Assembly: GCA_001798135.1 (NCBI GenBank)
Contig: MGRJ01000008.1
Location: 1-28,374, forward strand
Direction: 5' to 3'
Origin: Deltaproteobacteria bacterium RIFCSPHIGHO2_02_FULL_40_28
GTDB lineage: Bacteria; UBA10199; 2-12-FULL-40-28
DNA: 28,374 nt
Shown here piece by piece: positions 7,469 to 15,838 of the stretch; the stretch's first letter is position 1, and every line of letters starts with the position of its first letter. A program made the position numbers and the translations under genes. The notes below the pieces were generated by a model. It did no database searches. It was not told where the DNA came from and saw only the letters and a program-made list of their open reading frames with translations.

Positions 7469-8125
7469 ATGGAATTAAAACGTCATAAAAACAGCAATGA
7501 TGTCATTCGATTGGATGCCGAAGGAAATTGGTTTCATGGGGAGTATCCTGTACTTCATGAAAGAACGGTTCAATTTTTACATCGAAATATTGCCTTAGAT
7601 GAGCAGGGTCGTTTTTATCTGACAGGGGAAGATAGGCCTGTGTATTTTGAAGTTGATGATGTTCCTTATTTTATTGTGGGGGTAGAACGAACCATTGCAG
7701 GATATTTAATTACTTTAACTGATGGTTCGATTGAACTTTTGGATATGAATTCACTTTGGATTGGGAAAAGAGATGTTTTGTATAGTTTGGTCAAAAAAAG
7801 TCGGATGATGGCAAAGTTTTCTAGAAGTGCTTATTACGAAGTGACGAAGGATTTGAAAGAAGAAAATGGAAAATTTGTTTTGATATTCAATAAAAAAGCC
7901 TATCCTATTGCTCATAATCCTCCTCCTGAATTTTTGAAGCTGCAAGAAGAGATGAGAGAAATGAAAGTTCGCGAGGAAAAAATAGAACAAGATAAAAAAA
8001 TGACGGTAAAAAATAGACGATCTAAAACTTATGCCTCCTCTAAAAAACACAAAAAATCCAAAAAGCCATCGAGAGCTGCAAAAAAAACCACTAAAAAATC
8101 CAGGAAAAAATCCAAAAAGCGTTAA
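7469..8125 (+). CDS. DUF1285-like protein with lysine-rich tail
   Basis: From ATG 7469 (GGGAG ribosome site just upstream) the protein is 218 aa. The core IRLDAEGNWFHGEYPV, DEQGRFYLTGEDRPVYFEVDDVPYFIVGVE and SIELLDMNSLW agrees with DUF1285, a family of unknown function known mainly from proteobacteria. The last 40 or so residues are almost all Lys/Arg/Ser (KKHKKSKKPSRAAKKTTKKS) and look like an added nucleic-acid-binding or disordered tail. An in-frame ATG at 7352 lies inside the epimerase gene and is rejected because it would prepend unrelated residues. The tail overlaps the start of hemW by 95 bases in another frame. Confidence 0.7.
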   Translation: MELKRHKNSNDVIRLDAEGNWFHGEYPVLHERTVQFLHRNIALDEQGRFYLTGEDRPVYFEVDDVPYFIVGVERTIAGYLITLTDGSIELLDMNSLWIGKRDVLYSLVKKSRMMAKFSRSAYYEVTKDLKEENGKFVLIFNKKAYPIAHNPPPEFLKLQEEMREMKVREEKIEQDKKMTVKNRRSKTYASSKKHKKSKKPSRAAKKTTKKSRKKSKKR

Positions 8126-9248
8126 CCTCTATATCCACTATCCCTATTGTCTTTATAAGTGCCACTATTGTGATTTTAATTCCTATGCCTGGGAAAAAAA
8201 TTCTATTCCCCACCGAGAATATGTGAAGGCTTTAATTTTAGAACTCAGCCTTCGAAATTTTCCTAAAAGTTACTTAACAAGTATTTTTATTGGTGGAGGT
8301 ACTCCTTCGCTTTTGCCACCAGCAGATCTTGAATATTTGCTTTCATCACTCACTTCTTTTTTTTCTTGGAATGATCAAACTGAAATTACAATAGAGGCTA
8401 ATCCCAAAACCATCAGCAAATCTGGACTTATCGATTATCGCAATGCAGGTGTTAATCGTATTTCGGTTGGAGTGCAAAGCCTGCATGATTCTTATTTGGG
8501 AGCTTTTGGAAGAATTCATACAGTTCATGATGCCCTTTGTGCCTTGGAAGCTGTAGCACAAACTGGTTTTACTTCGTGGAATGCTGATTTAATGTATGGT
8601 TTTCCTGGCCAAACCCAGGATGAATTTTGTTTGGATATGGAAAAATTATTCCAATTTGATCCTCCTCATTCTTCTTGTTATGCCCTTACGGTAGAAAAAG
8701 GAACCATTTATGAAGGGCATGTAGCTAAAGGGATTTATGAGGTTCCCAATGATGATCTCCAATTGGCTCTGATGAATTGGCTTCCCTCATTTTTGGAATC
8801 CAAAGGTTTGCATCCTTATGAGATTTCAAATTTTGCGAAACCAGGGCATGAATCGAAACATAATTTAAATTACTGGCATTATGGTTCTTACTTAGGGATT
8901 GGGGCGGGAGCTGTTTCCCAGTTTCATCACCCAACATATCGAACGACCAATCTTAAAAAACCAGGTGAATATTTAGACGCCATTTTTAATGGGCGTTCTT
9001 GGTTTGAAAAAGAGGAAATTCCTGAAATAACAGCCCGGGGTGAGTTTATGATGATGGGATTGCGTCTTAAAGATGGTTTGGATGAAGAAAATTTTCTCTC
9101 TCTTTTTTCGAAAAGATTAGAAGATGTGTTTGATTCTACCCTGGTTAAATTATTTCAAAAAGGATGGATTCAAAAAAAACCAGTAAGGCTCACGAAGCTG
9201 GGTTTGCAATTTGCCAATCTGGTGGCTTCGGAGTTCTTGACTCCATAA
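8031..9248 (+). CDS. hemW: HemW-like radical SAM heme chaperone
   Basis: A radical SAM protein of the HemN/HemW family, 405 aa. The cluster motif is C40-LYK-C44-HY-C47 followed by DFNSY, then GGGTPSLL, EANPKT, GVNRISVGVQS and the C-terminal FMMMGLRLKDGL. The short N-terminus and CDFNSY favour HemW (heme transfer to respiratory proteins) over the oxidase HemN. No ATG, GTG or TTG lies between 8031 and the conserved LYIHYPYC, so the first ~30 residues (NTKNPKSHRELQKK...) are read from the same DNA as the lysine-rich tail of the previous gene, one frame over. grpE follows after 23 bases. Confidence 0.88.
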   Translation: MPPLKNTKNPKSHRELQKKPLKNPGKNPKSVNLYIHYPYCLYKCHYCDFNSYAWEKNSIPHREYVKALILELSLRNFPKSYLTSIFIGGGTPSLLPPADLEYLLSSLTSFFSWNDQTEITIEANPKTISKSGLIDYRNAGVNRISVGVQSLHDSYLGAFGRIHTVHDALCALEAVAQTGFTSWNADLMYGFPGQTQDEFCLDMEKLFQFDPPHSSCYALTVEKGTIYEGHVAKGIYEVPNDDLQLALMNWLPSFLESKGLHPYEISNFAKPGHESKHNLNYWHYGSYLGIGAGAVSQFHHPTYRTTNLKKPGEYLDAIFNGRSWFEKEEIPEITARGEFMMMGLRLKDGLDEENFLSLFSKRLEDVFDSTLVKLFQKGWIQKKPVRLTKLGLQFANLVASEFLTP

Positions 9249-9271
9249 CGTAGCCCTTATAGAAAGATGCC

Positions 9272-9910
9272 ATGACATCTAAAAATCAATTTGGCGGCCC
9301 TTTTGGCAGCTCTACCAACAAGGTAGAGGAGTTAAAGGAAGTTTTAAAAGGACGAAAAGATCCCAGTAAAACTTCACAGACCGAAACTGCTGAAAACAAC
9401 AACTCACAGGAATTAGATTCTCTCAAAAAACAAATCGAAGAATTGCAAAACAAACTGACCAACGCAGGTGAAGAGCTTAAAAAAGAAAAGCATGAAAAAT
9501 TAAGAGTGATGGCTGATTTTGATAATGCCAGAAAACGCTTAACAAGAGAGCAAGAAGAATCAATGAGGTATGGTAACGAAAAACTCATCAAAGAATTTCT
9601 TCCCATTTTTGATAGTTTAGAAATGACCATTCTTCATTCGAAGGAGCGTGATATTTCAGAGACAAATCCTATTTTAGAAGGTCTTGATTTAATCTTAAAG
9701 CAAGTTCAAGATCTTTTAATCAAATTTGGAGTTTCTATTATTGAAGGTTATGGCAAACCCTTCGATCCTCATACTCAGGAAGCCATTGGCAAAGTAGAAA
9801 ATCCAGAAGTGGCTCCCGGACATGTGGCTCTTGTTCATCGCAAGGGATATCTTTTATTCGACCGTGTTATTAGGCCAGCTTTGGTGAGTGTGGCAGAAAC
9901 ACTTCATTAG
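9272..9910 (+). CDS. grpE: GrpE, nucleotide exchange factor of DnaK
   Basis: A 212-aa cochaperone that releases ADP from DnaK. An N-terminal disordered part (to about 45) leads to a long coiled coil (SLKKQIEELQNKLTNAGEELKKEKHEK), then the family core RVMADFDNARKRLTREQEE, and the C-terminal beta-domain signature VALVHRKGYLLFDRVIRPALVSVAE. No dnaK, dnaJ or hrcA is nearby, and no CIRCE-type repeat precedes it. It is instead embedded between hemW and an LpoA-like gene, whose ATG lies seven bases after the grpE stop. Confidence 0.95.
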   Translation: MTSKNQFGGPFGSSTNKVEELKEVLKGRKDPSKTSQTETAENNNSQELDSLKKQIEELQNKLTNAGEELKKEKHEKLRVMADFDNARKRLTREQEESMRYGNEKLIKEFLPIFDSLEMTILHSKERDISETNPILEGLDLILKQVQDLLIKFGVSIIEGYGKPFDPHTQEAIGKVENPEVAPGHVALVHRKGYLLFDRVIRPALVSVAETLH

Positions 9911-9917
9911 AGGTTTT

Positions 9918-11837
9918 ATGTCTTTTTTTAGATTTATTGTTTTAGGTTTGGTTTGTTTAACTCTCATCCATTGTGGTGGTGGGATGGTAGTCAAAACCAA
10001 GTACCCAGGACAGGTGACTAGCCAGGCCAATGAGTTGTTTAAAAAAGCAGAGAGTCTCTATAGCCAAAATCAGTGGGATCAAGCTTTTGCACTCTATCAA
10101 CAGCTTATTCAAATAGGTGAAAAAACAGCTTTGGCAGACGAAGCCCAATACAAAATAGGTAAAATTCATTTTATTAAAAATCAATGGGGAGAGGCCGTGG
10201 AGGCGTTTGATTATCTTAATCAAACAAGCCCCAATCCTACTTATAGGGCTAAAGGGGCACTGATGAGTGGTTATGCCTCTTACAAAGCAGATCAATTGGA
10301 ACGAGCGAGAGAATTTTTTAAAAAAGTGGAAGTAGAAGATCTGCCAGAAAGTTTAGCAAGCCAGTATTATTCTCTTTTTATTCGCACTGCTGCTGTTGAT
10401 ATCAATCGTTTTGAGCTTGTGTATGCCTATCTTAAGTTGGCTGACATTTATGGCAAGGGATCTCATGAGGGAGGTGGAGGAGATTTGGTTTCTCCCTCAG
10501 AAGTTTTTAATAAGGTAGATACGTGGGTTAGCTCGCCCATGACTTTAAATGAAATTCCAGATTGGGCCAGGAATTATCCAGAAAGTTTTTCCAAACCCTA
10601 TGTTAATTACAAAATTGGAAAAACTTATTTTGAAGCAGGAGATTTGGAAAAGACAAAAAAATATCTTAGCTCTCTTATTTCTGCCTATCCAAAACATAAA
10701 TATGCCGACTCAGCGAGACAGATTTTAGAAGGGCAGGGTTTAGGTTCTCCTGAAATAAAAAAGGGGGGACTTTCTATTGGAGTGCTTGTTCCTTCTATGG
10801 GGCCTAAGAAAAATTTTGGTGATGCTGTGTTAAGAGGGGTAAGATGTGGCATGGCGCTAGAGCCTCTCTGTGCCGAAGCCCTCAAAGATTTTTTATCTCA
10901 TGGAGTTGATTTTAATTTAGTGGTGAGAGATCAGGGAGCGGGAGAAGAAGATTTTAAAACGGCTTATGATGAAATGATTCGTTTACAAGTTTTGTCTGTC
11001 ATTGGGCCTCTTTCATCTCAGTTGGGTCTTGCCGCTTCTCAAAAAGCAACTGAAGGGAGGCTTCCCACATTTGTGATGACTCAAAAACAGGATGTTTTTT
11101 CTACAAGAGGGTATGCCTTTCCTTTGGGGTATGACACAATTTCTCAAGTAAGAGATATTGTGCACGAAGCTTTTAATCGACGGTTAAAAAACTTTGGTAT
11201 TTTTTATCCTTTAAATGCTTATGGAAAAGAAATGGCTAATCTTTTTGAAGAAGAAGTCAAAAAAAATGGAGGGACTATTTCCAGCAAAGCTGCTTACGAT
11301 CCCAATGCCGAACAAGATTTAGCAGCTCAAGCCAGACAACTTAAAGTAGGTATGACCCATTATTCTTATTCGGGGAATACCAATGCAGGTACTTTTGATG
11401 CGCTTTTTATTCCAGACAGCTATTGGATGATTCATAAAATACTTCCTGTTTTAGAATTTGTGAATATTCGTGAAATCCCTTTGATTGGAACAAATGCGTG
11501 GAATGATGAAAAATTAACAGGAGAGAGTTTAAAATCTTTTCCTGGAAGTTTTTATATCGATTTATACACATCAGGGGCAGCAGGGCTTAATCAAAAATTT
11601 GTAGAGGGGTTTAAAAATTCTTTTGGGCATACTCCTACAGCCATTGAGGCTCTAGGATTTGATGCTGTTTGGATGATTCGCAAGGCCTTAAGAGACAGTC
11701 ATGATAAAAGTGGTGAAGGTTTACGATCTGCAATTTTATCTGGGCCCAGTTGGGATGGAGTAACCTCCATCAAATCTTTTGAAGAATCGGGCAAATCACA
11801 AATTACTCCTCAAGTTATTTCTTTTTCCACGCCATGA
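9918..11837 (+). CDS. LpoA-like lipoprotein: TPR region plus periplasmic-binding domain
   Basis: From ATG 9918 (639 aa) the protein opens with a lipoprotein signal, MSFFRFIVLGLVCLTLIHC, with lipidated C19. Residues ~30-275 are TPR-like (ANELFKKAESLYSQNQWDQAFALYQQLIQ, KIGKTYFEAGDLEKTKKYLSSLI). Residues ~290-639 resemble a type I periplasmic-binding fold (SIGVLVPSMGP, VIGPLSSQLGLAASQKA, NFGIFYPLNAYGKEMANLFEEEV, LGFDAVWMIRKAL). This order is that of LpoA, the outer-membrane activator of penicillin-binding protein 1A, and of related 'penicillin-binding protein activator' proteins; a solute receptor is the alternative. The AGAGG around the grpE stop serves as ribosome site, and the gene overlaps thiL by ATGA. 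Confidence 0.75.
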   Translation: MSFFRFIVLGLVCLTLIHCGGGMVVKTKYPGQVTSQANELFKKAESLYSQNQWDQAFALYQQLIQIGEKTALADEAQYKIGKIHFIKNQWGEAVEAFDYLNQTSPNPTYRAKGALMSGYASYKADQLERAREFFKKVEVEDLPESLASQYYSLFIRTAAVDINRFELVYAYLKLADIYGKGSHEGGGGDLVSPSEVFNKVDTWVSSPMTLNEIPDWARNYPESFSKPYVNYKIGKTYFEAGDLEKTKKYLSSLISAYPKHKYADSARQILEGQGLGSPEIKKGGLSIGVLVPSMGPKKNFGDAVLRGVRCGMALEPLCAEALKDFLSHGVDFNLVVRDQGAGEEDFKTAYDEMIRLQVLSVIGPLSSQLGLAASQKATEGRLPTFVMTQKQDVFSTRGYAFPLGYDTISQVRDIVHEAFNRRLKNFGIFYPLNAYGKEMANLFEEEVKKNGGTISSKAAYDPNAEQDLAAQARQLKVGMTHYSYSGNTNAGTFDALFIPDSYWMIHKILPVLEFVNIREIPLIGTNAWNDEKLTGESLKSFPGSFYIDLYTSGAAGLNQKFVEGFKNSFGHTPTAIEALGFDAVWMIRKALRDSHDKSGEGLRSAILSGPSWDGVTSIKSFEESGKSQITPQVISFSTP

Positions 11838-12799
11838 ATTTAGAATCTTCTCTCATCACATGGATTCAAAAAAAATCTGGCAAGCTTTCCTCTGCAGTTA
11901 AATTGGGCATTGGAGACGATTGTGCTGTTGTGAAATTTTCAGGAGATTTAATTTTCACAAAAGATTCCTTGGTTGAAGGCACTCATTTCAAGTGGGGCTA
12001 TCAAACCCTTTTTCAATTAGGGAGAAAAGCTCTGGCTGTTAATTTAAGCGATGTAGCAGCCATGGGCGGGGTTCCCCTGTATGCCTTGGTGGAATTAGGA
12101 ATTCCCAAAAAATTTTCACAAGAAAAAATAAAAGAAATTTATCGGGGCATTTTTTTTGAAGCTAAAACACAAGCCACAACTATTATTGGTGGAAATATTG
12201 TAACGAGTGCTTGTTTTTGGATTAGCATTACTTTGATTGGCAAGTCTGCCAAACATTTTGTAACGCGAAGCGGAGCCAGATCTCATGATTTAATTGGAGT
12301 GGCAGGATATCTTGGGCTTGCCACAGCAGGACTTCATTCAATCAAAAGAGGTCTGAAGGGATATGGGGTTCTTAAAAAGGCTTATCAAAAACCTTGTGTC
12401 TTGGTTGGTGTGGGTTCTGTTTTGGCACAAAAACGTTGGGTTCATGCCATGATTGATGTGAGTGATGGATTTCTCAAGGATTTAAATCATGTGTGCTGCC
12501 AAAGTAAACTTGGAGCTCAAATAGAAATAACCAATTTATCCATCCATCCCCAACTAAGCTTATGGGCCAAGAAAAACAACAAGAACGTCTTTCATGCTCT
12601 CCTTTCAGGAGGTGAGGATTATGCTCTTTTATTCACCTTTCCATCAAAACATCTCAAAAATATACATAAACTATTGAAAAATAATGGTATTTTATTTAAT
12701 GTTTTAGGAGAGATAACTCCTAAAAAAGGTCTTTTTTTGACTCAAAAAGGGAAACCCCATCCTCTCCCAAAATGCTTAGGATATGATCACTTCTCTTAA
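11834..12799 (+). CDS. thiL: Thiamine-monophosphate kinase ThiL
   Basis: ThiL phosphorylates thiamine monophosphate to the active cofactor thiamine diphosphate, using ATP, in the cytosol. The 321-aa protein shows the AIRS-family motifs GIGDDCAVV (metal/ATP site), TKDSLVEGTHFKW, LAVNLSDVAAMGGVP, GGNIV and MIDVSDGFLKDL, then LSGGEDYALLFT. Length is normal. Its ATG overlaps the stop codon of the LpoA-like gene (ATGA), so translation is probably coupled. No other thiamine gene is present in the window. Confidence 0.95.
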   Translation: MNLESSLITWIQKKSGKLSSAVKLGIGDDCAVVKFSGDLIFTKDSLVEGTHFKWGYQTLFQLGRKALAVNLSDVAAMGGVPLYALVELGIPKKFSQEKIKEIYRGIFFEAKTQATTIIGGNIVTSACFWISITLIGKSAKHFVTRSGARSHDLIGVAGYLGLATAGLHSIKRGLKGYGVLKKAYQKPCVLVGVGSVLAQKRWVHAMIDVSDGFLKDLNHVCCQSKLGAQIEITNLSIHPQLSLWAKKNNKNVFHALLSGGEDYALLFTFPSKHLKNIHKLLKNNGILFNVLGEITPKKGLFLTQKGKPHPLPKCLGYDHFS

Positions 12800-12809
12800 A
12801 TACCTTCCA

Positions 12810-12843
12810 TTGAAAAAAACTCAAAACCATGGTAATTTATACA
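12810..12843 (+). promoter_or_regulatory. Candidate promoter of the M48-like gene
   Basis: TTGAAA (12810-12815), 17 bases, then TAATTT (12833-12838) gives a promoter with a transcript start about six bases before the ATG at 12851. An overlapping box, TATACA (12838-12843), sits seven bases before the ATG but lacks a matching -35. Either way the leader is very short or absent, and no Shine-Dalgarno is seen. Confidence 0.45.
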
Positions 12844-12850
12844 CATCATT

Positions 12851-13537
12851 ATGAAGGTCAATTCTTTGACTTCAACAGCAAGTCATCTCATTTTAAACCG
12901 TCCTACCATTCCTGTGCGTGGAGGAGAAGGGAGGGAGGCTCCTAAGACAATTGGGGAAACACCTCCAATTTTAGTGGATCCGTCCACCTTGGGAAATTTG
13001 GCTATTGCTTTTGGACCTACGGGCTTGATTACTCGTTTAAAAAAGAGGCTTAACTACCTTAGAAGAAAAAAATGTCGTGTTGTTCCAGCAAAAGGCACCA
13101 CAGCTTGTGTGGATGATAATGATGTGGTTTACTTGGGTGTTGATTTTGTTGCAAATTACTTGGATGAAGCAGAAACCATAGCTGGAGTGATGGCACACGA
13201 ATGGGGTCATGCTTGTGCTCTTAAACCGAGAAAAGATGATCTTCAAAAATTAAGTTGGGATCATATTTTTGCACTCCGTAGAGCTCATGAAACTTTGGCC
13301 GATGAAATAAGCGGCCGCCTTTTATGTATTATGGGATATACCCCCAATGGCCTCATTAAATTTTTAACAAGGGGAGGAAAAACCCATAATCTTAAATACC
13401 ATAACCCTGAAATTCGTGCGCGTGTGGTGCAATATGGTTTTGAATGTGAAAAAAGAAAAGCCGCTCTTTCCCGAAAATTATTTGACAAATCTGTCTATCC
13501 AAACCAATACAGCTCTATCTTGCTTGATATCGTGTAA
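12851..13537 (+). CDS. Small M48-like zinc metallopeptidase
   Basis: A 228-aa protein with the zinc motif HEWGH at residues 116-120 and a downstream ETLADE (E147, D151) spaced as in M48 peptidases, followed by GRLLCIMGYTPNGLIKFL, the usual M48 'ADxxGxxLLxxxGY' region. The first 45 residues are Ser/Thr/Pro/Gly-rich and probably disordered. I see no signal peptide or membrane helix, which is unusual because most M48 proteins are membrane-bound or periplasmic. The substrate is unknown. It is probably its own transcription unit, preceded by a candidate promoter and followed by a hairpin repeat. Confidence 0.7.
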   Translation: MKVNSLTSTASHLILNRPTIPVRGGEGREAPKTIGETPPILVDPSTLGNLAIAFGPTGLITRLKKRLNYLRRKKCRVVPAKGTTACVDDNDVVYLGVDFVANYLDEAETIAGVMAHEWGHACALKPRKDDLQKLSWDHIFALRRAHETLADEISGRLLCIMGYTPNGLIKFLTRGGKTHNLKYHNPEIRARVVQYGFECEKRKAALSRKLFDKSVYPNQYSSILLDIV

Positions 13538-13550
13538 TAAAAAAGACTTC

Positions 13551-13617
13551 GTCATTCCCTCGAAAGAGGGGATCCATCTTTGAATTTAAGATGGATCCCC
13601 GCCTTCGCGGGGATGAC
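13551..13617. repeat. GC-rich palindromic intergenic repeat, copy 3 (longest)
   Basis: A 67-bp element with ends GTCATTCCC and GGGGATGAC. An inner perfect 13-bp stem pairs GGGGATCCATCTT (13568-13580) with AAGATGGATCCCC (13588-13600) around a 7-base loop, followed by a CCCCGC/GCGGGG hairpin. The right half (from ATGGATCCCC) is the same class as the copies at 109 and 2824. The architecture recalls neisserial dRS3-like repeats (ATTCCC...GGGAAT), by analogy only. It may also fold as a bidirectional terminator. Confidence 0.85.
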
Positions 13618-13632
13618 AGTGGTTGTATTTAT

Positions 13633-14691
13633 ATGCAAAAACCAAAAATTGAATTAACCATTGAAAAACTGAATTCCAAAGGTGCAGGCATTGCCCGCAA
13701 AGACGGATTAGTTTATTTTATTCCATGGGGTGTTCCAGGCGATACAGTTTTAGTTCAAGTAGAATTGCAGCATAAAAAATATGCAGAAGCCAGGCTTCTT
13801 GCCATTCTTAATCCTTCCAAGGATCGCATTAAGCCACCGTGTTCTTACTTTTACGAATGTGGAGGATGTCAACTTCAACATTTAAGCTATGAGGCAACTC
13901 TTTTGTGGAAAAAAGTGATTGTAGAAGACGCTCTTAAAAAAATTGCACAGATAAAAAATCCTTTAGTACTTCCTGTTCTCCCTTCACCAAAACCTTTTCA
14001 TTATCGAAACCGTATTCGCCTTCATCAAGATGAGAAAGGAAACCTTGGATTTTATAAAAATCAAAGCCATCAGCTAGTTGCCATTAATGAATGTTTAATT
14101 GCAGAAGACGAGCTTAACCGGCAACTAACACATCTGAAGCAAAATCGTGTTGGTGATCTTGAATTGCGCATAGATCAAGGTTCGCATTTTTCTCAAATAA
14201 ATTCTCTTCAAAATGAAAAACTGATTCAGCTTGTTTGTCATGCCTTGGAAGATTCTCATGCTGTTATTGATCTTTTTTGTGGGAACGGGAATTTCACTAT
14301 TCCCATAGCTCAGAATAAAATACCTGTTTGGGGGATTGAAAAAGAAAAAGCATTGGTTGATGAAGGAAAAAAAAGATCAGGCGAATTGGGTCTCTTAAAT
14401 ATCGAATGGATTTTAGGCACCGCCATTCGCGGGCTTAAACAATTAAAACATTTAGCGGGAAAAATTTCTATGGTTGTTGATCCTCCACGAAGAGGAATGG
14501 CTGAAGTGTTGCCCGATATAGTGTATATGGCTCCTCAAAAAATTATTTATGTTTCTTGCGATCCAGCAACCTTTGCTAGAGACACAAGGGATTTATGTGC
14601 AAAGGGATACACGTTGAAAAAATGCCAACCTCTCGACATGTTTCCACACACTTCACAAATTGAAGTGGTGGGGATATTTACGAAGAATTAA
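13633..14691 (+). CDS. rlmD: RlmD/RumA-type 23S rRNA (uracil-C5) methyltransferase
   Basis: A SAM-dependent RNA m5U methyltransferase of 352 aa (start at 13633). An N-terminal TRAM domain (IELTIEKLNSKGAGIARKDG, to about residue 60) is followed by an iron-sulfur site C70-x5-C76-x2-C79 (CSYFYECGGC) with a fourth cysteine at C154. The SAM loop is VIDLFCGNGNFTIPIA, followed by VVDPPRRGM and the catalytic cysteine in YVSCDPATFARD. It is shorter than E. coli RlmD (about 430 aa) because the middle region is reduced. An upstream ATG at 13591 would add 14 repeat-encoded residues (MDPRLRGDD...) and is rejected. The exact target uracil is inferred from the family. Confidence 0.85.
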   Translation: MQKPKIELTIEKLNSKGAGIARKDGLVYFIPWGVPGDTVLVQVELQHKKYAEARLLAILNPSKDRIKPPCSYFYECGGCQLQHLSYEATLLWKKVIVEDALKKIAQIKNPLVLPVLPSPKPFHYRNRIRLHQDEKGNLGFYKNQSHQLVAINECLIAEDELNRQLTHLKQNRVGDLELRIDQGSHFSQINSLQNEKLIQLVCHALEDSHAVIDLFCGNGNFTIPIAQNKIPVWGIEKEKALVDEGKKRSGELGLLNIEWILGTAIRGLKQLKHLAGKISMVVDPPRRGMAEVLPDIVYMAPQKIIYVSCDPATFARDTRDLCAKGYTLKKCQPLDMFPHTSQIEVVGIFTKN

Positions 14692-15836
14692 ACTTTTCTA
14701 TCTATGATGGTAGTAACTCCCATGCCCAACCCCGCACATAAAGTTACCAAGCCATAGCGTAAATCACGTCTTTCAAGTTCATCCAGCACAGTGCCTAAAA
14801 GCATGGCTCCTGTTGCTCCTAAGGGATGGCCTAAAGCAATAGCCCCTCCATTTACATTTATTTTATCTAAGGGAATTTTCATTTCATCATGCATGACTAA
14901 TATTACAGGAGCAAAGGCTTCATTGATTTCAAACAGATCAATATCCTTCAAAGATAATCCCGCACGTTTTAATGCTTTTTGGGTTGAAGGGATGGGGCCT
15001 AAAAGCATTATTTTTGGTTCGGCACCACTTAAACCTATGGCAATTAATTTAGCTCTTGGTTTTAAGTCCAACTCTTTACATTTTTGTTTTGAGGCAAATA
15101 AAACAGCAGCCGATCCATCAACAATCCCACTCGAATTTCCCGCATGGATTACTCCATTTTCTTTGAAAGGAGGTTTTAATTTGGCTAACCCTTCCGGAGT
15201 TGTACCAGGCCGTGGATGTTCATCTTTTTCAATCGAAACACTTTTGCCATCAGGTGTTTTTACTTGCACTGTGATCATGCTTTTTTGAAAACGTTTTTCT
15301 TCCAGGGCAATAGCAGCTAAGGCTTGGGAGCGAGAGGCAAACTCATCTAATTGGTGGCGTGTGTATCCAAACTTTTCAGAAATCATCTCTGCAGATATCC
15401 CTTGGTTAACCAAGTCTGGATATCTTTGATAGAGACCCGATTCGCCATGATAAAAATCGATATCCATGGGTACTCGGCTCATGTGTTCTACACCGCCACC
15501 AATCATTAAATCTTGTTGGCCAGCCATAATGGTTTGAGCAGCAAGATTACAAGCCGTTAAACCAGAAGGACAAAAACGATTTAAGGTAACGCCAGGAATA
15601 GATTCGGGCAGGCCGGCTCCTAAAACAGCTCCACGGGCGATATCGTTATCTTGCTCTCCTCTTTGGGAGACACAACCAAAAATAACATCATCGATGTGTG
15701 CGGGATCAAATTTATTTCTGGAGACTAAGGCTTTTAATGGAATACCAGCCAAGTCAATGGCATGCATGAGAGAAAAACTTCCATTTCTTTTGGCCCGTGG
15801 GGTGCGAACGGCATCGATAATAAAAGCTTCATTCAT
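14688..15836 (-). CDS. Thiolase (acetyl-CoA acetyltransferase/3-ketoacyl-CoA thiolase)
   Basis: A 382-aa thiolase catalysing reversible acetyl transfer between CoA thioesters. The nucleophile is C89 in NRFCPSGLTA (most relatives have CSSGL, so a proline follows the cysteine here). Later motifs are EINEAFAPV, GGAIALGHPLGATGA (His) and LCAGLGMGVTTI (second Cys). FadA-like and AtoB-like roles cannot be told apart without the neighbouring fadB or hydroxybutyryl genes, and none are here. AAGGAG upstream gives a good ribosome site within the end of the VKOR-Dsb gene two bases away. The stop shares bases with the rlmD stop on the other strand. Confidence 0.9.
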   Translation of the reverse strand: MNEAFIIDAVRTPRAKRNGSFSLMHAIDLAGIPLKALVSRNKFDPAHIDDVIFGCVSQRGEQDNDIARGAVLGAGLPESIPGVTLNRFCPSGLTACNLAAQTIMAGQQDLMIGGGVEHMSRVPMDIDFYHGESGLYQRYPDLVNQGISAEMISEKFGYTRHQLDEFASRSQALAAIALEEKRFQKSMITVQVKTPDGKSVSIEKDEHPRPGTTPEGLAKLKPPFKENGVIHAGNSSGIVDGSAAVLFASKQKCKELDLKPRAKLIAIGLSGAEPKIMLLGPIPSTQKALKRAGLSLKDIDLFEINEAFAPVILVMHDEMKIPLDKINVNGGAIALGHPLGATGAMLLGTVLDELERRDLRYGLVTLCAGLGMGVTTIIDRKV

Positions 15837-15838
15837 AT

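Noticed and set aside
14791-15288. 165-aa plus-strand frame opposite the thiolase
   Set aside because: Antisense to conserved thiolase motifs, no ribosome site, no recognisable domain.
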